Shown: positions 16,655 to 26,305, numbered from the stretch's first letter. The stretch is DNA of 64,000 nucleotides from Pseudomonas sp. GGS8 (GCF_024168645.1 NZ_JALJWF010000001.1:62001-126000); one strand, 5' to 3'. Made by a program: numbers and translations. Notes: generated by a model from the sequence alone, not told the origin.

Positions 16655-17031
16655 GGATTCCTCGTTACTCTCCGGTGAAAAGAAAGTCGCCTAGGCGAAC
16701 CTGGCGGTTGATGCACATGGGGCACAAGGGCACCTCTAAAAACGCCGGCATTCGTGTCAAGTGACCATCGCTCATGCTGTTCATGACCGTTCGTCAGTGG
16801 TGACCGACGAGTCATTCATTAACGCGACGTGTAAACTGCGCGCCAAACCCGAGCGGCGCATCACCTTGCCCTGCGATCGTCCTGTCTTTAGAGGTGCTCT
16901 TGAAACCTACAGTCAGCCTACGGCGAGCGCAAAACCGCCCGTATCTTGACCGGAACACCTATTCGGGTCAATACGGCAAAATGGCCAGTCATAAGCCGCG
17001 TGACTTTGATTTATCTGGCTTTGAGCCAATT

Positions 17032-17045
17032 CAAACAAACGTTTG
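17032..17045 (+). promoter_or_regulatory. PsrA-type operator
   Basis: CAAAC-AAAC-GTTTG matches the PsrA consensus (G/C)AAAC-N2-4-GTTT(G/C) exactly. It lies 2 bp upstream of the -35 of the ETF-QO promoter. PsrA is a TetR-family regulator that responds to long-chain fatty acids. Confidence 0.65.
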
Positions 17046-17047
17046 TA

Positions 17048-17076
17048 TTGGACGCTAGGAGTGGTGTAGATATAAT
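17048..17076 (+). promoter_or_regulatory. Sigma70 promoter of ETF-QO
   Basis: TTGGAC at 17048-17053, a 17-bp spacer, and consensus TATAAT at 17071-17076. The predicted start is near 17083, giving a leader of about 120 nt. Confidence 0.75.
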
Positions 17077-17201
17077 GCGCCACCTAGAGAGAAAGGTGGG
17101 TCATCCATTGTCCCTTTCGGCGTTTGCCGAAGGAAATAATGGATGCAACGCCAAACCTCCAATTAGAAAAAAACTGTTGAGCCTTGAGTAGGAGATAGCC
17201 T

Positions 17202-18866
17202 GTGGAACGCGAATACATGGAATTCGACGTGGTCATCGTCGGTGCCGGCCCCGCTGGCCTGTCCGCCGCCTGCCGTTTGAAGCAGAAGGCCGCCGAAGCT
17301 GGTAAGGAAATCAGCGTCTGCGTGGTCGAAAAAGGCTCCGAAGTCGGCGCTCATATCTTGTCCGGTGCCGTGTTCGAACCACGGGCCCTGAACGAACTGT
17401 TCCCGGACTGGAAAGAACTCGGCGCGCCGCTGAACACGCCAGTCACCCGCGATGACATCTTCGTTCTGAAGAACGCTGACAGCGCGCAGAAGATTCCAGA
17501 CCTCTTTGTGCCCAAGACCATGCACAACGAAGGCAACTACATCATCTCCCTGGGCAACCTGTGCCGCTGGCTGGCCCAGCAGGCCGAGAACCTGGGCGTG
17601 GAAATCTACCCGGGCTTCGCCGCCCAGGAAGCGCTGTTCGACGAGAACGGCGTGGTTCGCGGGATCATCACCGGCGATCTGGGCGTTGACCGCGAAGGCA
17701 ATCCGAAAGAAGGCCTGTACACCCCAGGCATGGAACTGCGCGCCAAGTACACACTGTTCGCCGAAGGTTGCCGCGGCCACATCGGCAAGCAGCTGATCAA
17801 GCGTTTCAACCTCGACAGCGAAGCCGACGCCCAGCATTACGGCATCGGCCTGAAAGAAATCTGGGAAATCGACCCGGCCAAGCACCAGCCAGGCCTGGTG
17901 GTCCACACCGCCGGCTGGCCGCTGGACATCATGGGCACCGAGAACACCGGTGGCTCGTTCCTCTATCACTTGGAAAACAACCAGGTGGTGGTCGGTCTGA
18001 TCGTCGATCTTTCCTACAGCAATACCTTCCTGTCGCCGTTCGACGAGTTCCAGCGCCTCAAGCATCACCCGGTGCTCAAGCAATACCTGGAAGGCGGCAA
18101 GCGCATCAGCTACGGCGCCCGCGCGATCTGCAAAGGCGGCCTGAACTCGCTGCCGAAAATGGTCTTCAAGGGCGGTGCGCTGATCGGTTGCGACCTCGGC
18201 ACCCTGAACTTCGCCAAGATCAAAGGCAGCCACACGGCGATGAAGTCCGGCATGCTCGCCGCTGACGCCGTGGCCGACGCGCTGTTCGCCGATCTGGACA
18301 GCACGCAAGAGCTGACCACTTACGTCGACGCGTTCAAGAAGAGCTGGCTCTATGACGAACTGTTCGCCAGCCGCAACTTCGGCCCGGCGATGCACAAGTT
18401 CGGCCCGATTCTCGGCGCGGCATTCAACTACATCGACCAGAACTGGTTCGGCGGCAAACTGCCGTTCACCCTGCACGACACCAAGCCGGATTACGCGTGC
18501 CTGAAACTGGCGGCCGACTGCAAGAAGATCGACTACCCGAAACCGGACGGCAAGATCAGCTTCGACAAACTCAGCTCGGTGTTCATCTCCGGTACCAACC
18601 ATGAAGAAGAGCAGCCGTGCCACCTGAAGCTGGCCGACGCGAGCATCCCGATCAGCAAGAACCTGCCGCTGTACGATGAACCTGCCCAGCGTTACTGCCC
18701 GGCCGGTGTGTACGAAGTGGTGACCAAGGAAGACGGCGAGAAGCGCTTCCAGATCAACGCCCAGAACTGTGTTCACTGCAAGACCTGCGACATCAAGGAT
18801 CCTGCACAGAACATCACCTGGGTAGCGCCGGAAGGTGCCGGTGGCCCGACTTACCCGAACATGTAA
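17202..18866 (+). CDS. Electron transfer flavoprotein-ubiquinone oxidoreductase
   Basis: This 554-residue membrane-associated flavo-iron-sulfur enzyme passes electrons from ETF to ubiquinone during beta-oxidation and amino-acid catabolism. The FAD-binding Rossmann motif VVIVGAGPAGLSAACRL is at residues 10-26. The C-terminal ferredoxin-like domain carries the 4Fe-4S Cys (CPAGVYEV, then NCVHCKTCDIKDP) and the conserved end GPTYPNM. The GTG start at 17202 is chosen because AGGAG lies 7 nt upstream; the ATG six codons in lacks a site. It is divergent from etfBA. Confidence 0.96.
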   Translation: MEREYMEFDVVIVGAGPAGLSAACRLKQKAAEAGKEISVCVVEKGSEVGAHILSGAVFEPRALNELFPDWKELGAPLNTPVTRDDIFVLKNADSAQKIPDLFVPKTMHNEGNYIISLGNLCRWLAQQAENLGVEIYPGFAAQEALFDENGVVRGIITGDLGVDREGNPKEGLYTPGMELRAKYTLFAEGCRGHIGKQLIKRFNLDSEADAQHYGIGLKEIWEIDPAKHQPGLVVHTAGWPLDIMGTENTGGSFLYHLENNQVVVGLIVDLSYSNTFLSPFDEFQRLKHHPVLKQYLEGGKRISYGARAICKGGLNSLPKMVFKGGALIGCDLGTLNFAKIKGSHTAMKSGMLAADAVADALFADLDSTQELTTYVDAFKKSWLYDELFASRNFGPAMHKFGPILGAAFNYIDQNWFGGKLPFTLHDTKPDYACLKLAADCKKIDYPKPDGKISFDKLSSVFISGTNHEEEQPCHLKLADASIPISKNLPLYDEPAQRYCPAGVYEVVTKEDGEKRFQINAQNCVHCKTCDIKDPAQNITWVAPEGAGGPTYPNM

Positions 18867-18883
18867 GTCGAACGCTGAACAAC

Positions 18884-18910
18884 AAGGCTCCCGACATGGG
18901 GGCCTTTTTG
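18884..18910 (+). terminator. Intrinsic terminator after ETF-QO
   Basis: GGCTCCC-GACAT-GGGGGCC hairpin followed by TTTTTG. Confidence 0.85.
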
Positions 18911-18959
18911 TTGCCCACCATTCAAGCAACCACACACTCCCACAAGGTTACTTAGTGGA

Positions 18960-19850
18960 TCAGGCTGCGCGCTCATCCCCCGGATTACGTTCGAAGTAGC
19001 GCTTGTACTCACGGCTGAACTGCGACGTACTCTGATACCCCACCCGATGCGCCACCTGAGCCACGCCCAACCCTTCACCCAGCAACAATTGCTGGGCCCT
19101 GAGTAAACGCAAACGCTTCAAATATTGCACCGGCGACAACAAGGTGCTGCGCTTGAAATGCTCATGAAATGTCGACGCGCTCATGTTCGCGCAACTGGCC
19201 AGGGTTTCGACGTTCAGCGGCTCGGTGTAATGCGCATGCAGATGACTCAGGGACGCGGCGATCCGGGCAAACTGCCCCTGTTGCTCCACCAACGCCCGCA
19301 ATACATCGGCTTGCGGCCCCCGCAAGGCGACGAACAACAACTCGCGCAAGCGCGCCTGGCCCATGACCTGGCATTCCAGCGGATCGTGCAGACAGCGCAA
19401 CAACCGTTCCACACAACTGCGCATGGCATCGTCGAGCACCGCCGAGGTCATGGATTCGGGTGTCTGTGCAGCAATAGTGCGCCCGGGCGCCAGCCCCATG
19501 GCCAATACCAACTCACTGAGCAATACCCTATCAATGGCGATGGAAACGCCCAGCATCGGGCCATCCGGCGCCGAAAACGTCTCGCATTCGAACGGCACCG
19601 GCAGTGCCTGAATCAAATAATGCCCAGCGCCGTATTCCAGTGTACGCGGGCCCAGATACGCCAACTTGCTGCCCTGGGCGATGATGACCAGGCTTGGCTC
19701 GTAAATTTGCGGGCCACGGGCCATATCGCAACTGGCCCGCAAAACCTGCACGCCCGGCAACGCGGTAGGCACGAAACCATCGCGGGTAGTCAGCGGCTGA
19801 ATCAACGAAACCAGCGTGGCATTGGCATCGAGATGACGGGTCAACAACAT
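18960..19850 (-). CDS. AraC family transcriptional regulator
   Basis: This 296-residue regulator has an N-terminal AraC_N cupin-like domain (about 20-180, SLVIIAQGSKLAYLG, GHYLIQALPVPFECE) and a C-terminal pair of helix-turn-helices (ETLASCANMSASTFHEHFKR and VAQVAHRVGYQSTSQFSREYKRYF). The start at 19850 is the Met before the conserved LLTRHLDANATL. It is divergent from an alcohol dehydrogenase gene, the probable target. Regulators of this subgroup are often paired with aldehyde or alcohol oxidoreductases; the effector is unknown. Confidence 0.87.
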   Translation of the reverse strand: MLLTRHLDANATLVSLIQPLTTRDGFVPTALPGVQVLRASCDMARGPQIYEPSLVIIAQGSKLAYLGPRTLEYGAGHYLIQALPVPFECETFSAPDGPMLGVSIAIDRVLLSELVLAMGLAPGRTIAAQTPESMTSAVLDDAMRSCVERLLRCLHDPLECQVMGQARLRELLFVALRGPQADVLRALVEQQGQFARIAASLSHLHAHYTEPLNVETLASCANMSASTFHEHFKRSTLLSPVQYLKRLRLLRAQQLLLGEGLGVAQVAHRVGYQSTSQFSREYKRYFERNPGDERAA

Positions 19851-20041
19851 GGAGAGCTCTTCACAAAAAAGTCGCGAAAAAAGGGATGAAAACATCATCG
19901 CAGGTCTGAGCGCCAATGCGACCGAACGAAAGCGCATGCCGGAGGATTAGGCATGACACCCGGAGGAATCGCCATGGCCGGTAAACCGTGCGGTGCCCAG
20001 AATGGCTCGCCTCACCTGTCACTGCTTATGCGAGGTTCACC

Positions 20042-21094
20042 ATGTACACCGCCATCGGATACGCCGCTCAGTCCGCCACCACGCCCCTCGCCCCGATGAA
20101 ATTCGAACGCCGCAGCCTACGGGCCGACGATGTTGCGATCGACATTCTCTACTGCGGCGTCTGCCATTCTGACATCCACCAGGCGCGCAACGAGTGGGGC
20201 ATTGCTGTTTACCCGCTGATGCCTGGCCATGAGATCGTCGGCAAAGTGACCGCCGTCGGCGCGAACGTTACTAAACACAACGTCGGCGATCTGGTCGGCG
20301 TCGGTTGCATGGTCGACTCGTGCCGCCATTGCGAAGCCTGCCAGGCGGATCTGGAGCAATACTGCCTCGAAGGCCCGACCATGACGTACGCCACCCCGGA
20401 CCGGGTCGATGGCAGCAACACCATGGGCGGCTACTCCGACAGCATCGTGGTCAGCGAGCACTTTGTCGTGCGCATCCCGGAGAAACTCGACCCGGCCAGC
20501 GCCGCGCCGATTCTGTGCGCCGGCATCACCACCTACTCGCCGCTCAAGCACTACGGCGTCAAGGCCGGCGACAAGGTCGGGATTCTCGGCATGGGCGGTC
20601 TCGGTCACATGGGGATCAAGTTCGCCAAGGCGATGGGCGCTGAGGTGACCTTGTTCACCCGCTCGGCGAGCAAGGCTGAAGAAGGTCGGCGCCAAGGCGC
20701 GGACCACGTGATCGTGTCCACCGATGCCGAACAGATGAAAGCCGCCGCAGGACAGTTCGACTTCCTGCTGGACACCATTCCGGTGCAGCACGACCTCAAT
20801 CCCTACCTCGATACCTTGCGTTTCGACGGCGTACACATTCTGGTGGGCTTGATCGAGCCAGTCGATCCGCCGGTGCATGCTGCCAAACTGGTATTGGGTC
20901 GTCGCGTGCTGGCCGGCTCGTTGATCGGCGGCATTGCCGAAACCCAGGAAGTGCTGGATTTCTGCGCAGAACACGGCATCACCTGCGACATCGAAATGCT
21001 CGACATCTGCCAGATCAACGAGGCTTACACCCGCATGATCGCCGGCGACGTGAAGTACCGCTTCGTGATCGACATGGCAACCTTGAAGATCTAA
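20042..21094 (+). CDS. Zinc-dependent NAD(P) alcohol dehydrogenase (YahK/cinnamyl alcohol dehydrogenase type)
   Basis: This 350-residue medium-chain dehydrogenase has the catalytic zinc ligands C in YCGVCHSDIHQARNEW and HE in PLMPGHEIVG. Structural zinc Cys are in CMVDSCRHCEACQADLEQYC. The cofactor loop is GILGMGGLGHMGIKFAKAMG. E. coli YahK-like enzymes reduce aromatic and other aldehydes with NADPH. The ATG at 20042 starts the conserved MYTAIGYAAQS; upstream in-frame codons are not conserved. Its stop overlaps the end of the convergent iclR gene by 4 bp. Confidence 0.9.
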   Translation: MYTAIGYAAQSATTPLAPMKFERRSLRADDVAIDILYCGVCHSDIHQARNEWGIAVYPLMPGHEIVGKVTAVGANVTKHNVGDLVGVGCMVDSCRHCEACQADLEQYCLEGPTMTYATPDRVDGSNTMGGYSDSIVVSEHFVVRIPEKLDPASAAPILCAGITTYSPLKHYGVKAGDKVGILGMGGLGHMGIKFAKAMGAEVTLFTRSASKAEEGRRQGADHVIVSTDAEQMKAAAGQFDFLLDTIPVQHDLNPYLDTLRFDGVHILVGLIEPVDPPVHAAKLVLGRRVLAGSLIGGIAETQEVLDFCAEHGITCDIEMLDICQINEAYTRMIAGDVKYRFVIDMATLKI

Positions 21095-21894
21095 ACCTTC
21101 AAGCCAAGTTCCGCCGACAGCCGGGCCGTGACCCCTTTGATCAGGGGAATCAGCTCGGCCATTTTTTCCAGCGGCATGTAGGGTACGGTGCTGGCGATGC
21201 TGATACCGGCGACAATGCGCTTGCTGGCATCGCGGATCGGTGCCGCCACGCAACGGATCGACGGTTCGTTGTCTTCCAGGTCGAAGGCATAACCACCGGC
21301 CACATACTCGATCATGCGCTGCTGAAACTGCTCCCAGGATTGCTCCGGATGCTGCGGCCAGAACTGATTTTTCCCACCCACCGGCAAGCTGACTTCGTAC
21401 AGCCGTTGCCACTCTTCCTGTGAGTCATCAAGCATCAACGCCTTACCGATCCCGGTACGCGCCAACGGCATGCGATGGCCGACCCGCGAACGCATTTCCG
21501 GGCCGTTGCGTCCTGGATTCTTGAGCAGGTACAGCACCTCGTCACCTTCGCGAATCGCCAGGTGAATGGTGTCGCCGGTCAACGCCGACAACTCATCCAG
21601 ATACGGCCCGGCCAGCGTCACCAGTGGCAACTCTTCACGTGCCTGGAAACCCAGCTCGATCAGTTTCGGCCCCAGCAGATAACCGACTTGCGGTACCACT
21701 CGCAGATAACGCTCGTCCACCAGGCAGCTGGCCAGACGATGAGTGGTGCTGCGCGTCGTGCCGATCAGCCGGGCGATTTCCTTGAGATCGCGGGCGCCAC
21801 TGGCCACGGCCTGAACCACACCCAGGCCGCGAAGCAGTGTCTGGGTGCCGGTCGGCGCGGCGTCCTTGGCGATTTTTGGGGCGTCTTCCTGCAT
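21091..21894 (-). CDS. IclR family transcriptional regulator of the galactonate cluster
   Basis: This 267-residue regulator has an N-terminal winged helix (about 18-80, LGVVQAVASGARDLKEIARLI, TTRSTTHRLASCLV) and a C-terminal GAF-like effector domain (HLAIREGDEVLYLLK, MPLARTGIGKALMLDDSQ, GGYAFDLEDNEPSIRCVAAP). It is the last gene of a minus-strand run dgoK-dgoA-dgoD-transporter-iclR, which makes galactonate or a related acid the likely effector. It is a candidate to bind the TCCCA-N5-TGGGA sites upstream of dgoK and the sugar dehydrogenase, but that is inference. Confidence 0.85.
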   Translation of the reverse strand: MQEDAPKIAKDAAPTGTQTLLRGLGVVQAVASGARDLKEIARLIGTTRSTTHRLASCLVDERYLRVVPQVGYLLGPKLIELGFQAREELPLVTLAGPYLDELSALTGDTIHLAIREGDEVLYLLKNPGRNGPEMRSRVGHRMPLARTGIGKALMLDDSQEEWQRLYEVSLPVGGKNQFWPQHPEQSWEQFQQRMIEYVAGGYAFDLEDNEPSIRCVAAPIRDASKRIVAGISIASTVPYMPLEKMAELIPLIKGVTARLSAELGLKV

Positions 21895-21954
21895 ATCCAG
21901 CCTTTACCGTTGAGCGAGTGAACGGGCGGCATTATGGTCGCCCGACGGCTGCGA

Positions 21955-23265
21955 CTACAACTTGATACGCTCGACCTTGCCCACCAGCAACACGTAGGAA
22001 AGCGCACCCAACAACGCCAGAACCGAGATATAGGTAATCGCTGGGGCAAACGAATCACCGGAGGCGAGGAAACCGATAACAATGGGCGTGGTAATCGCCG
22101 CCAGGTTGCCGATGAAATTGAACACCCCACCGGTCAGTCCAAGCAACCGCGCCGGGGCCAGGGTCGACACCAGCGACCAGGTGATCGAGGCCAGGCCATT
22201 GCCGAAGAAGGCCAGTGCGAGGAAGGCAATCACCAGTGGCGTCGACTCGACGAAGTTGGCACCGATGATCGAGGTGGAAATCAGCAGACCGCCAATGATC
22301 GGCAACTTGCGGGCGAAACCCACCGTATAACCGCGACGGATCAAAAAGTCCGAGAAGAACCCCGAACACAGCACGCCCACGAAGGCCGCCAGAAACGGTA
22401 ATGACGCCAGCAAGCCAGACTTGATGAAGTCCATGCCGCGATATTTCACCAGGTAGGTCGGGAACCATGTCAGAAAAAACCACAAGGTCGAATTGAGGCA
22501 AAACTGGCCGAGGTAAATGCCCCACAACTTGCGTTTGCTCAGGACAATCCCGAGGTCGATCCAGCTGAATTTCGCCTTGGCCTTGGCAGTCTCGGCCTGG
22601 ATATCCACCAGCCCACCACCCTCGCGGATCAGCTCGATTTCCGCGTCATTGGCGCCCTTGAAATCCCGTGGCTCGCGATACACCGCGTACCAGATCACCG
22701 CCCAAAGGATGCCCACCACACCGGTGCTGACAAACACCATGTGCCAACCATATTGATGTTGCAGCCAGGCGAGTACCGGCGTGAGAAACGCCAGGCCGAC
22801 GAACTGCCCGGAGGTGTAGAAACCAATGGCGGTGGCGCGTTCGCGCTCGGGGAACCAGGTCGTCACCACGCGGCTGTTGATCGGATACGCCGGCGCTTCC
22901 AGGGCACCGACGGCCATGCGCAGCACGAACAGCGCAATGAAACTGGCAGCAAAGCCGAGCATCACCGTGGCCAGCGACCACAGCAGCAATGCGACGCTGT
23001 AGAGAATGCGCGGCGGCACCCGGTCCACCAGCCAGCCGCCGGGGATCTGCATGGCGGCGTAGGTCCAGCCGAACGCGGAAAAGATCAGCCCGACATGGAT
23101 CGGATCGATGCCCAGGTCACTGGTCAGCGCCGGGGCGGCAATGGACAGGTTGCTGCGGTCCAGGTAGTTGATCACCACGGTGATGAACAACAGGACCATG
23201 ATGAAAAAACGCTTGCGACTGGGCGTCACCAACGACGCCTGCCCGGTGAGGGTTTGCGGTTGCAT
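21955..23265 (-). CDS. dgoT: MFS transporter, probable D-galactonate permease
   Basis: This 436-residue inner-membrane protein has 12 predicted helices of the anion:cation symporter (phthalate permease-like) MFS family. Motifs are FFIMVLLFITVVINYLDRSN at the first helix, the loop MQIPGGWLVDRVPPR, and NSRVVTTWFPERERATAIGF. Galactonate is the inferred substrate because dgoD, dgoA and dgoK lie directly upstream. A REPIN lies between it and dgoD. Confidence 0.82.
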   Translation of the reverse strand: MQPQTLTGQASLVTPSRKRFFIMVLLFITVVINYLDRSNLSIAAPALTSDLGIDPIHVGLIFSAFGWTYAAMQIPGGWLVDRVPPRILYSVALLLWSLATVMLGFAASFIALFVLRMAVGALEAPAYPINSRVVTTWFPERERATAIGFYTSGQFVGLAFLTPVLAWLQHQYGWHMVFVSTGVVGILWAVIWYAVYREPRDFKGANDAEIELIREGGGLVDIQAETAKAKAKFSWIDLGIVLSKRKLWGIYLGQFCLNSTLWFFLTWFPTYLVKYRGMDFIKSGLLASLPFLAAFVGVLCSGFFSDFLIRRGYTVGFARKLPIIGGLLISTSIIGANFVESTPLVIAFLALAFFGNGLASITWSLVSTLAPARLLGLTGGVFNFIGNLAAITTPIVIGFLASGDSFAPAITYISVLALLGALSYVLLVGKVERIKL

Positions 23266-23320
23266 GGAGAGTGCCTCTTCTTATGTTTATTGAGGTCAAT
23301 TTGAAGACTTGCGCTGCACC

Positions 23321-23413
23321 CTTGTGGGAGCGGGCTTGCCCGCGATAGCGTCATGCCAGTCACATCAATGCCGAATATGCTGTCGCCATCGCGGGCAAGC
23401 CCGCTCCCACAGG
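23321..23413. repeat. REPIN, class A
   Basis: TGTGGGAGCGGGCTTGCCCG and its inverted copy CGGGCAAGCCCGCTCCCACA flank a 35-bp spacer, between dgoD and the transporter gene of the same likely operon. Confidence 0.92.
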
Positions 23414-23437
23414 GATTTGTGTTGAGTCAGGAGGAAC

Positions 23438-24586
23438 TCACCACTCGGCAAAACTGCCATCAGCATGGCGCCAGATCGGGTTGCGCCAACGGTGGCCGAC
23501 GGCGGCGCGTTCGATCACGTACTCCTCGTTGATTTCGATGCCCAGGCCCGGGCCGTTGGGGATCTTCACGAAGCCTTTGTCGTAATCGAACACCCGCGGA
23601 TCTTTCACGTAATCGAGCAGGTCATTGCTCTCGTTGTAATGGATGCCCAGGCTCTGTTCCTGGATGAACGCGTTGTAGCAAACCGCGTCCAGTTGCAGGC
23701 ACGCCGCCAAGGCAATCGGGCCCAGCGGGCAATGCAGCGCCAGCGCCACGTCGTAGGCTTCGGCCATGTTGGCGATCTTGCGGGTTTCGGTGATGCCGCC
23801 CGCGTGGGACGCATCGGGCTGGATGATGTCGACGTAGCCTTCGCTGAGCACACGCTTGAAATCCCAGCGCGAGAACAACCGCTCGCCAAGGGCAATCGGC
23901 GTGCTGGTCAGCGGCGCCAGCTCCTTCAGCGCTTCGTAGTTTTCACTGAGCACCGGTTCTTCGATGAACATCAGTTTGTACGGGTCGAGTTCCTTCATCA
24001 ACACCTTGGCCATCGGCTTGTGCACCCGACCATGGAAGTCCACACCGATGCCGACATTCGGGCCGACGGCATCGCGCACCGCGGCAACGTTGGCCAGCGC
24101 CAGGTCGACTTTCTCGAAGGAGTCGAGGAACTGCAGCTCTTCGGTGCCGTTCATTTTCACTGCGGTGAAACCACGGCTGACCGCTTCTTTGGCGGCACGC
24201 GCGGTATCCGCCGGGCGATCACCACCGATCCACGAGTAAACCCGGATCTTGTCCCGCACCTGACCACCCAGCAAATCGCTGACCGACACCCCCAGCGCCT
24301 TGCCCTTGATGTCCCACAGCGCTTGGTCGATACCGGCCAGCGCGCTCATGTGGATCGCCCCACCCCGGTAGAAACCGCCACGGTAGAGCACGGTCCAGAT
24401 GTCTTCGATGTTGCGTGGGTCTTTACCGATCAGGTAGTCGGACAATTCCTCAACCGCCGCAGCGACAGTGTGCGCGCGGCCTTCGACCACGGGCTCGCCC
24501 CAACCGGTCACACCCTCGTCGGTCTCGACCTTGAGGAAGCACCAGCGCGGCGGAACGATGAAGGTGGTGAGTTTGGTGATTTTCAT
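23438..24586 (-). CDS. dgoD: D-galactonate dehydratase
   Basis: This 382-residue enolase-superfamily enzyme converts D-galactonate to 2-dehydro-3-deoxy-galactonate. Length and residue numbering match E. coli DgoD exactly: metal ligands Asp183, Glu209 and Glu235 ([22 protein letters not shown]), acid/base His185 and His285 (ALHCPLGP). The start at 24586 gives the family N-terminus MKITKLTTF; a longer frame begins 22 codons earlier and lacks homology. It is downstream of dgoA (47-bp gap) and upstream of the transporter. Confidence 0.95.
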   Translation of the reverse strand: MKITKLTTFIVPPRWCFLKVETDEGVTGWGEPVVEGRAHTVAAAVEELSDYLIGKDPRNIEDIWTVLYRGGFYRGGAIHMSALAGIDQALWDIKGKALGVSVSDLLGGQVRDKIRVYSWIGGDRPADTARAAKEAVSRGFTAVKMNGTEELQFLDSFEKVDLALANVAAVRDAVGPNVGIGVDFHGRVHKPMAKVLMKELDPYKLMFIEEPVLSENYEALKELAPLTSTPIALGERLFSRWDFKRVLSEGYVDIIQPDASHAGGITETRKIANMAEAYDVALALHCPLGPIALAACLQLDAVCYNAFIQEQSLGIHYNESNDLLDYVKDPRVFDYDKGFVKIPNGPGLGIEINEEYVIERAAVGHRWRNPIWRHADGSFAEW

Positions 24587-24633
24587 CTCTATTGTCTCTC
24601 TTGTAGATGCAGCGCTCACAGCGCCAGAAAGTC

Positions 24634-25254
24634 TTAACGCAGAGCGTTCCATGCAGCGACATACGCCTTGGCGCGCACCGCCACTTCGTCAGCCGTCATG
24701 CCCGGTTTGAACAGCCCGGAACCGAGACCGAAACCTTTGACACCGGCCTCGATAAACACCTGCATGTTGTCCGGCGTGATCCCGCCCACCGGCACCAGCA
24801 CCGTCCCTGCCGGCAACACCGCCAACCAGGCTTTCACAACAGCTGGCCCCATCTGTTCGGCCGGAAACATCTTCAGCACATCCGCCCCTTCGGCCAATGC
24901 GGCAAAAGCTTCGGTCGGCGTCGCCACGCCCGGCGACAGGAACAGCCCCGCGGCCTTCGCCGCGCGCAACACTTTGGCATCGCTGTGGGGCATGACGATC
25001 ACTTGACCACCTGCCGCTTTCACCTGCTCGACCTGTTCCGGGGTCAACACTGTGCCCGCGCCGATCAGGCAATCGGCGGGTAATGTGCTGCGCAGGATGC
25101 GGATACTTTCGTACGGTTCAGGGGAATTAAGCGGCACTTCGATGACGCGAAATCCGGCCGAGTACAGGACTTCGCCGACGGCTGCCGCCTCTTGCGGACG
25201 CAGGCCACGCAAGATCGCGATCAGACCGTTTTGTGCCAGTGCTTGCTTGAGCAT
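24634..25254 (-). CDS. dgoA: 2-dehydro-3-deoxy-6-phosphogalactonate aldolase
   Basis: This 206-residue class I aldolase cleaves KDPGal to pyruvate and glyceraldehyde-3-phosphate. The Schiff-base Lys is in [14 protein letters not shown] (Lys128), the catalytic Glu in [12 protein letters not shown] (Glu39), and the phosphate site in [11 protein letters not shown] and GGITPDN. It sits 19 bp after dgoK, with GGAGG upstream of the ATG. Confidence 0.93.
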   Translation of the reverse strand: MLKQALAQNGLIAILRGLRPQEAAAVGEVLYSAGFRVIEVPLNSPEPYESIRILRSTLPADCLIGAGTVLTPEQVEQVKAAGGQVIVMPHSDAKVLRAAKAAGLFLSPGVATPTEAFAALAEGADVLKMFPAEQMGPAVVKAWLAVLPAGTVLVPVGGITPDNMQVFIEAGVKGFGLGSGLFKPGMTADEVAVRAKAYVAAWNALR

Positions 25255-25273
25255 GTCAGACCTCCAGTCAGGT

Positions 25274-26266
25274 TTAACGGGATGGGTTTGCAGTGATCAG
25301 TCCGGCGGCGACCGCCAACTGCCACAAGCCGCGCTCGGTGGCCTGCTCGGCCAGGGTCACCCGGGCAAAACCGCAGGCGTCGAGCGCCCGGCTGTAGCGA
25401 GCGCAAAGTTGAGCGTTGCCGATGAGGATGATCGAGGGCAGGTGCACGCTGTTGCGCCGACGCCGTTGAACATTGGCCAGGGCCGACAGTTCATGGCCGA
25501 TCAACAGGCCGGACAGATAGTCCGGCTGAGCGATGGCACTGAGCTCACCGGTCAGCCCCAGACTGCGGGCACTGAACAGCGTCGACAGCGGCCCGATCTC
25601 GCCATCCGCCGACAGCGCCACTTGCACGCCACGGTCAAAAGCATCGCCATCAAAAGACCCGCCGCGCTGCTGAGTGCGCCCCAGAATGCTGTGTTCACTG
25701 AGCACGGCGAAGACTTCGCCGGTCATGAAGGTATCGAAATGCACGATGCAGCCGTCGGCCACTTCTACCCATTTCGAATGGCTGCCCGGCAGGCCGATCA
25801 ACAGATCTCTACCCGCCTCGCCCGGCAGATTCTGCAGCACACCGAGCACCTGGGTTTCTTCGCCGCGCATGACGTTCGGCAAGCGCGAACGCTGAATCAC
25901 GCCCGGCACGATGTGCACATCGACACCGCGAAGACTGCGAACGGTTTGTAGGGAAGTTCCGAGATTGGCGACGTTCGCCGGCGTGTCGCAGTAAGCCGCT
26001 TCGCGCCAGCCCTGAGCACTGCCGACCATGCCACAGGCAATCACCGGCACATCGGGCTGCGCGTCGAGCCAGTCACCGCAAGCCTCATCGAAGGCCAGCT
26101 CAAAACCGTCGGCGCATGCCCGACCGGCGATGATTCGCGGCGTCTTGGGCAGCTGCATGATCCCGGACGACAGCGCACGCTGTTCCAGCACCTGGCCACC
26201 GAAGCCGAGTTTGTAAGCACGTAATGAGGTTGTCCCCCAATCGAGCGCGATCAATTGCGCCAGCAT
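25274..26266 (-). CDS. dgoK: 2-dehydro-3-deoxygalactonokinase
   Basis: This 330-residue sugar-acid kinase of the actin/hexokinase-like superfamily phosphorylates KDGal. Phosphate-1 motif LIALDWGTTSLRAYKL is at residues 5-20. Later motifs are PVIACGMVGSAQGWREA, DLLIGLPGSHSKWVEV and FDTFMTGEVFAVLS. The start at 26266 is supported by AGGTGA 5 nt upstream and by the family N-terminus; a longer frame runs through the promoter. First gene of the dgo operon, preceded by a well-defined promoter and operator cassette. Confidence 0.93.
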   Translation of the reverse strand: MLAQLIALDWGTTSLRAYKLGFGGQVLEQRALSSGIMQLPKTPRIIAGRACADGFELAFDEACGDWLDAQPDVPVIACGMVGSAQGWREAAYCDTPANVANLGTSLQTVRSLRGVDVHIVPGVIQRSRLPNVMRGEETQVLGVLQNLPGEAGRDLLIGLPGSHSKWVEVADGCIVHFDTFMTGEVFAVLSEHSILGRTQQRGGSFDGDAFDRGVQVALSADGEIGPLSTLFSARSLGLTGELSAIAQPDYLSGLLIGHELSALANVQRRRRNSVHLPSIILIGNAQLCARYSRALDACGFARVTLAEQATERGLWQLAVAAGLITANPSR

Positions 26267-26279
26267 CGCTTCACCTGTT

Positions 26280-26287
26280 TTGTTTTT
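26280..26287 (-). promoter_or_regulatory. Crc/Hfq catabolite-repression motif in the dgoK leader
   Basis: Minus-strand AAAAACAA fits the AAnAAnAA CA motif bound by Hfq/Crc in Pseudomonas. It lies directly upstream of the AGGTGA ribosome binding site, where binding would block translation during growth on preferred carbon sources. Confidence 0.55.
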
Positions 26288-26305
26288 TGGCAGTGAGTGA
26301 GCTGG

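Larger units (their letters stand above)
16655..17201. other. Divergent etfB / ETF-QO control region
   Basis: 547 bp with no coding content. It holds the ETF-QO promoter and PsrA-type box (separate entries), a 26-bp imperfect palindrome with TTGACC/GGTCAA arms at 16946-16971, the palindrome TCGCCTAGGCGA at 16687-16698, and an 11-bp inverted repeat GCACCTCTAAA (16730-16740) / TTTAGAGGTGC (16888-16898) enclosing about 150 bp. None of these can be assigned to a regulator except the PsrA box. Confidence 0.7.

Noticed and set aside
14603..16678. 691-residue open frame on the plus strand across etfA and etfB
   Set aside because: Antisense to two well-conserved genes, crosses their junction and shows no domain.
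17163..18935. 590-residue minus-strand frame opposite ETF-QO
   Set aside because: Shadow of the real flavoenzyme on the other strand, whose FAD and Fe-S motifs are clear.
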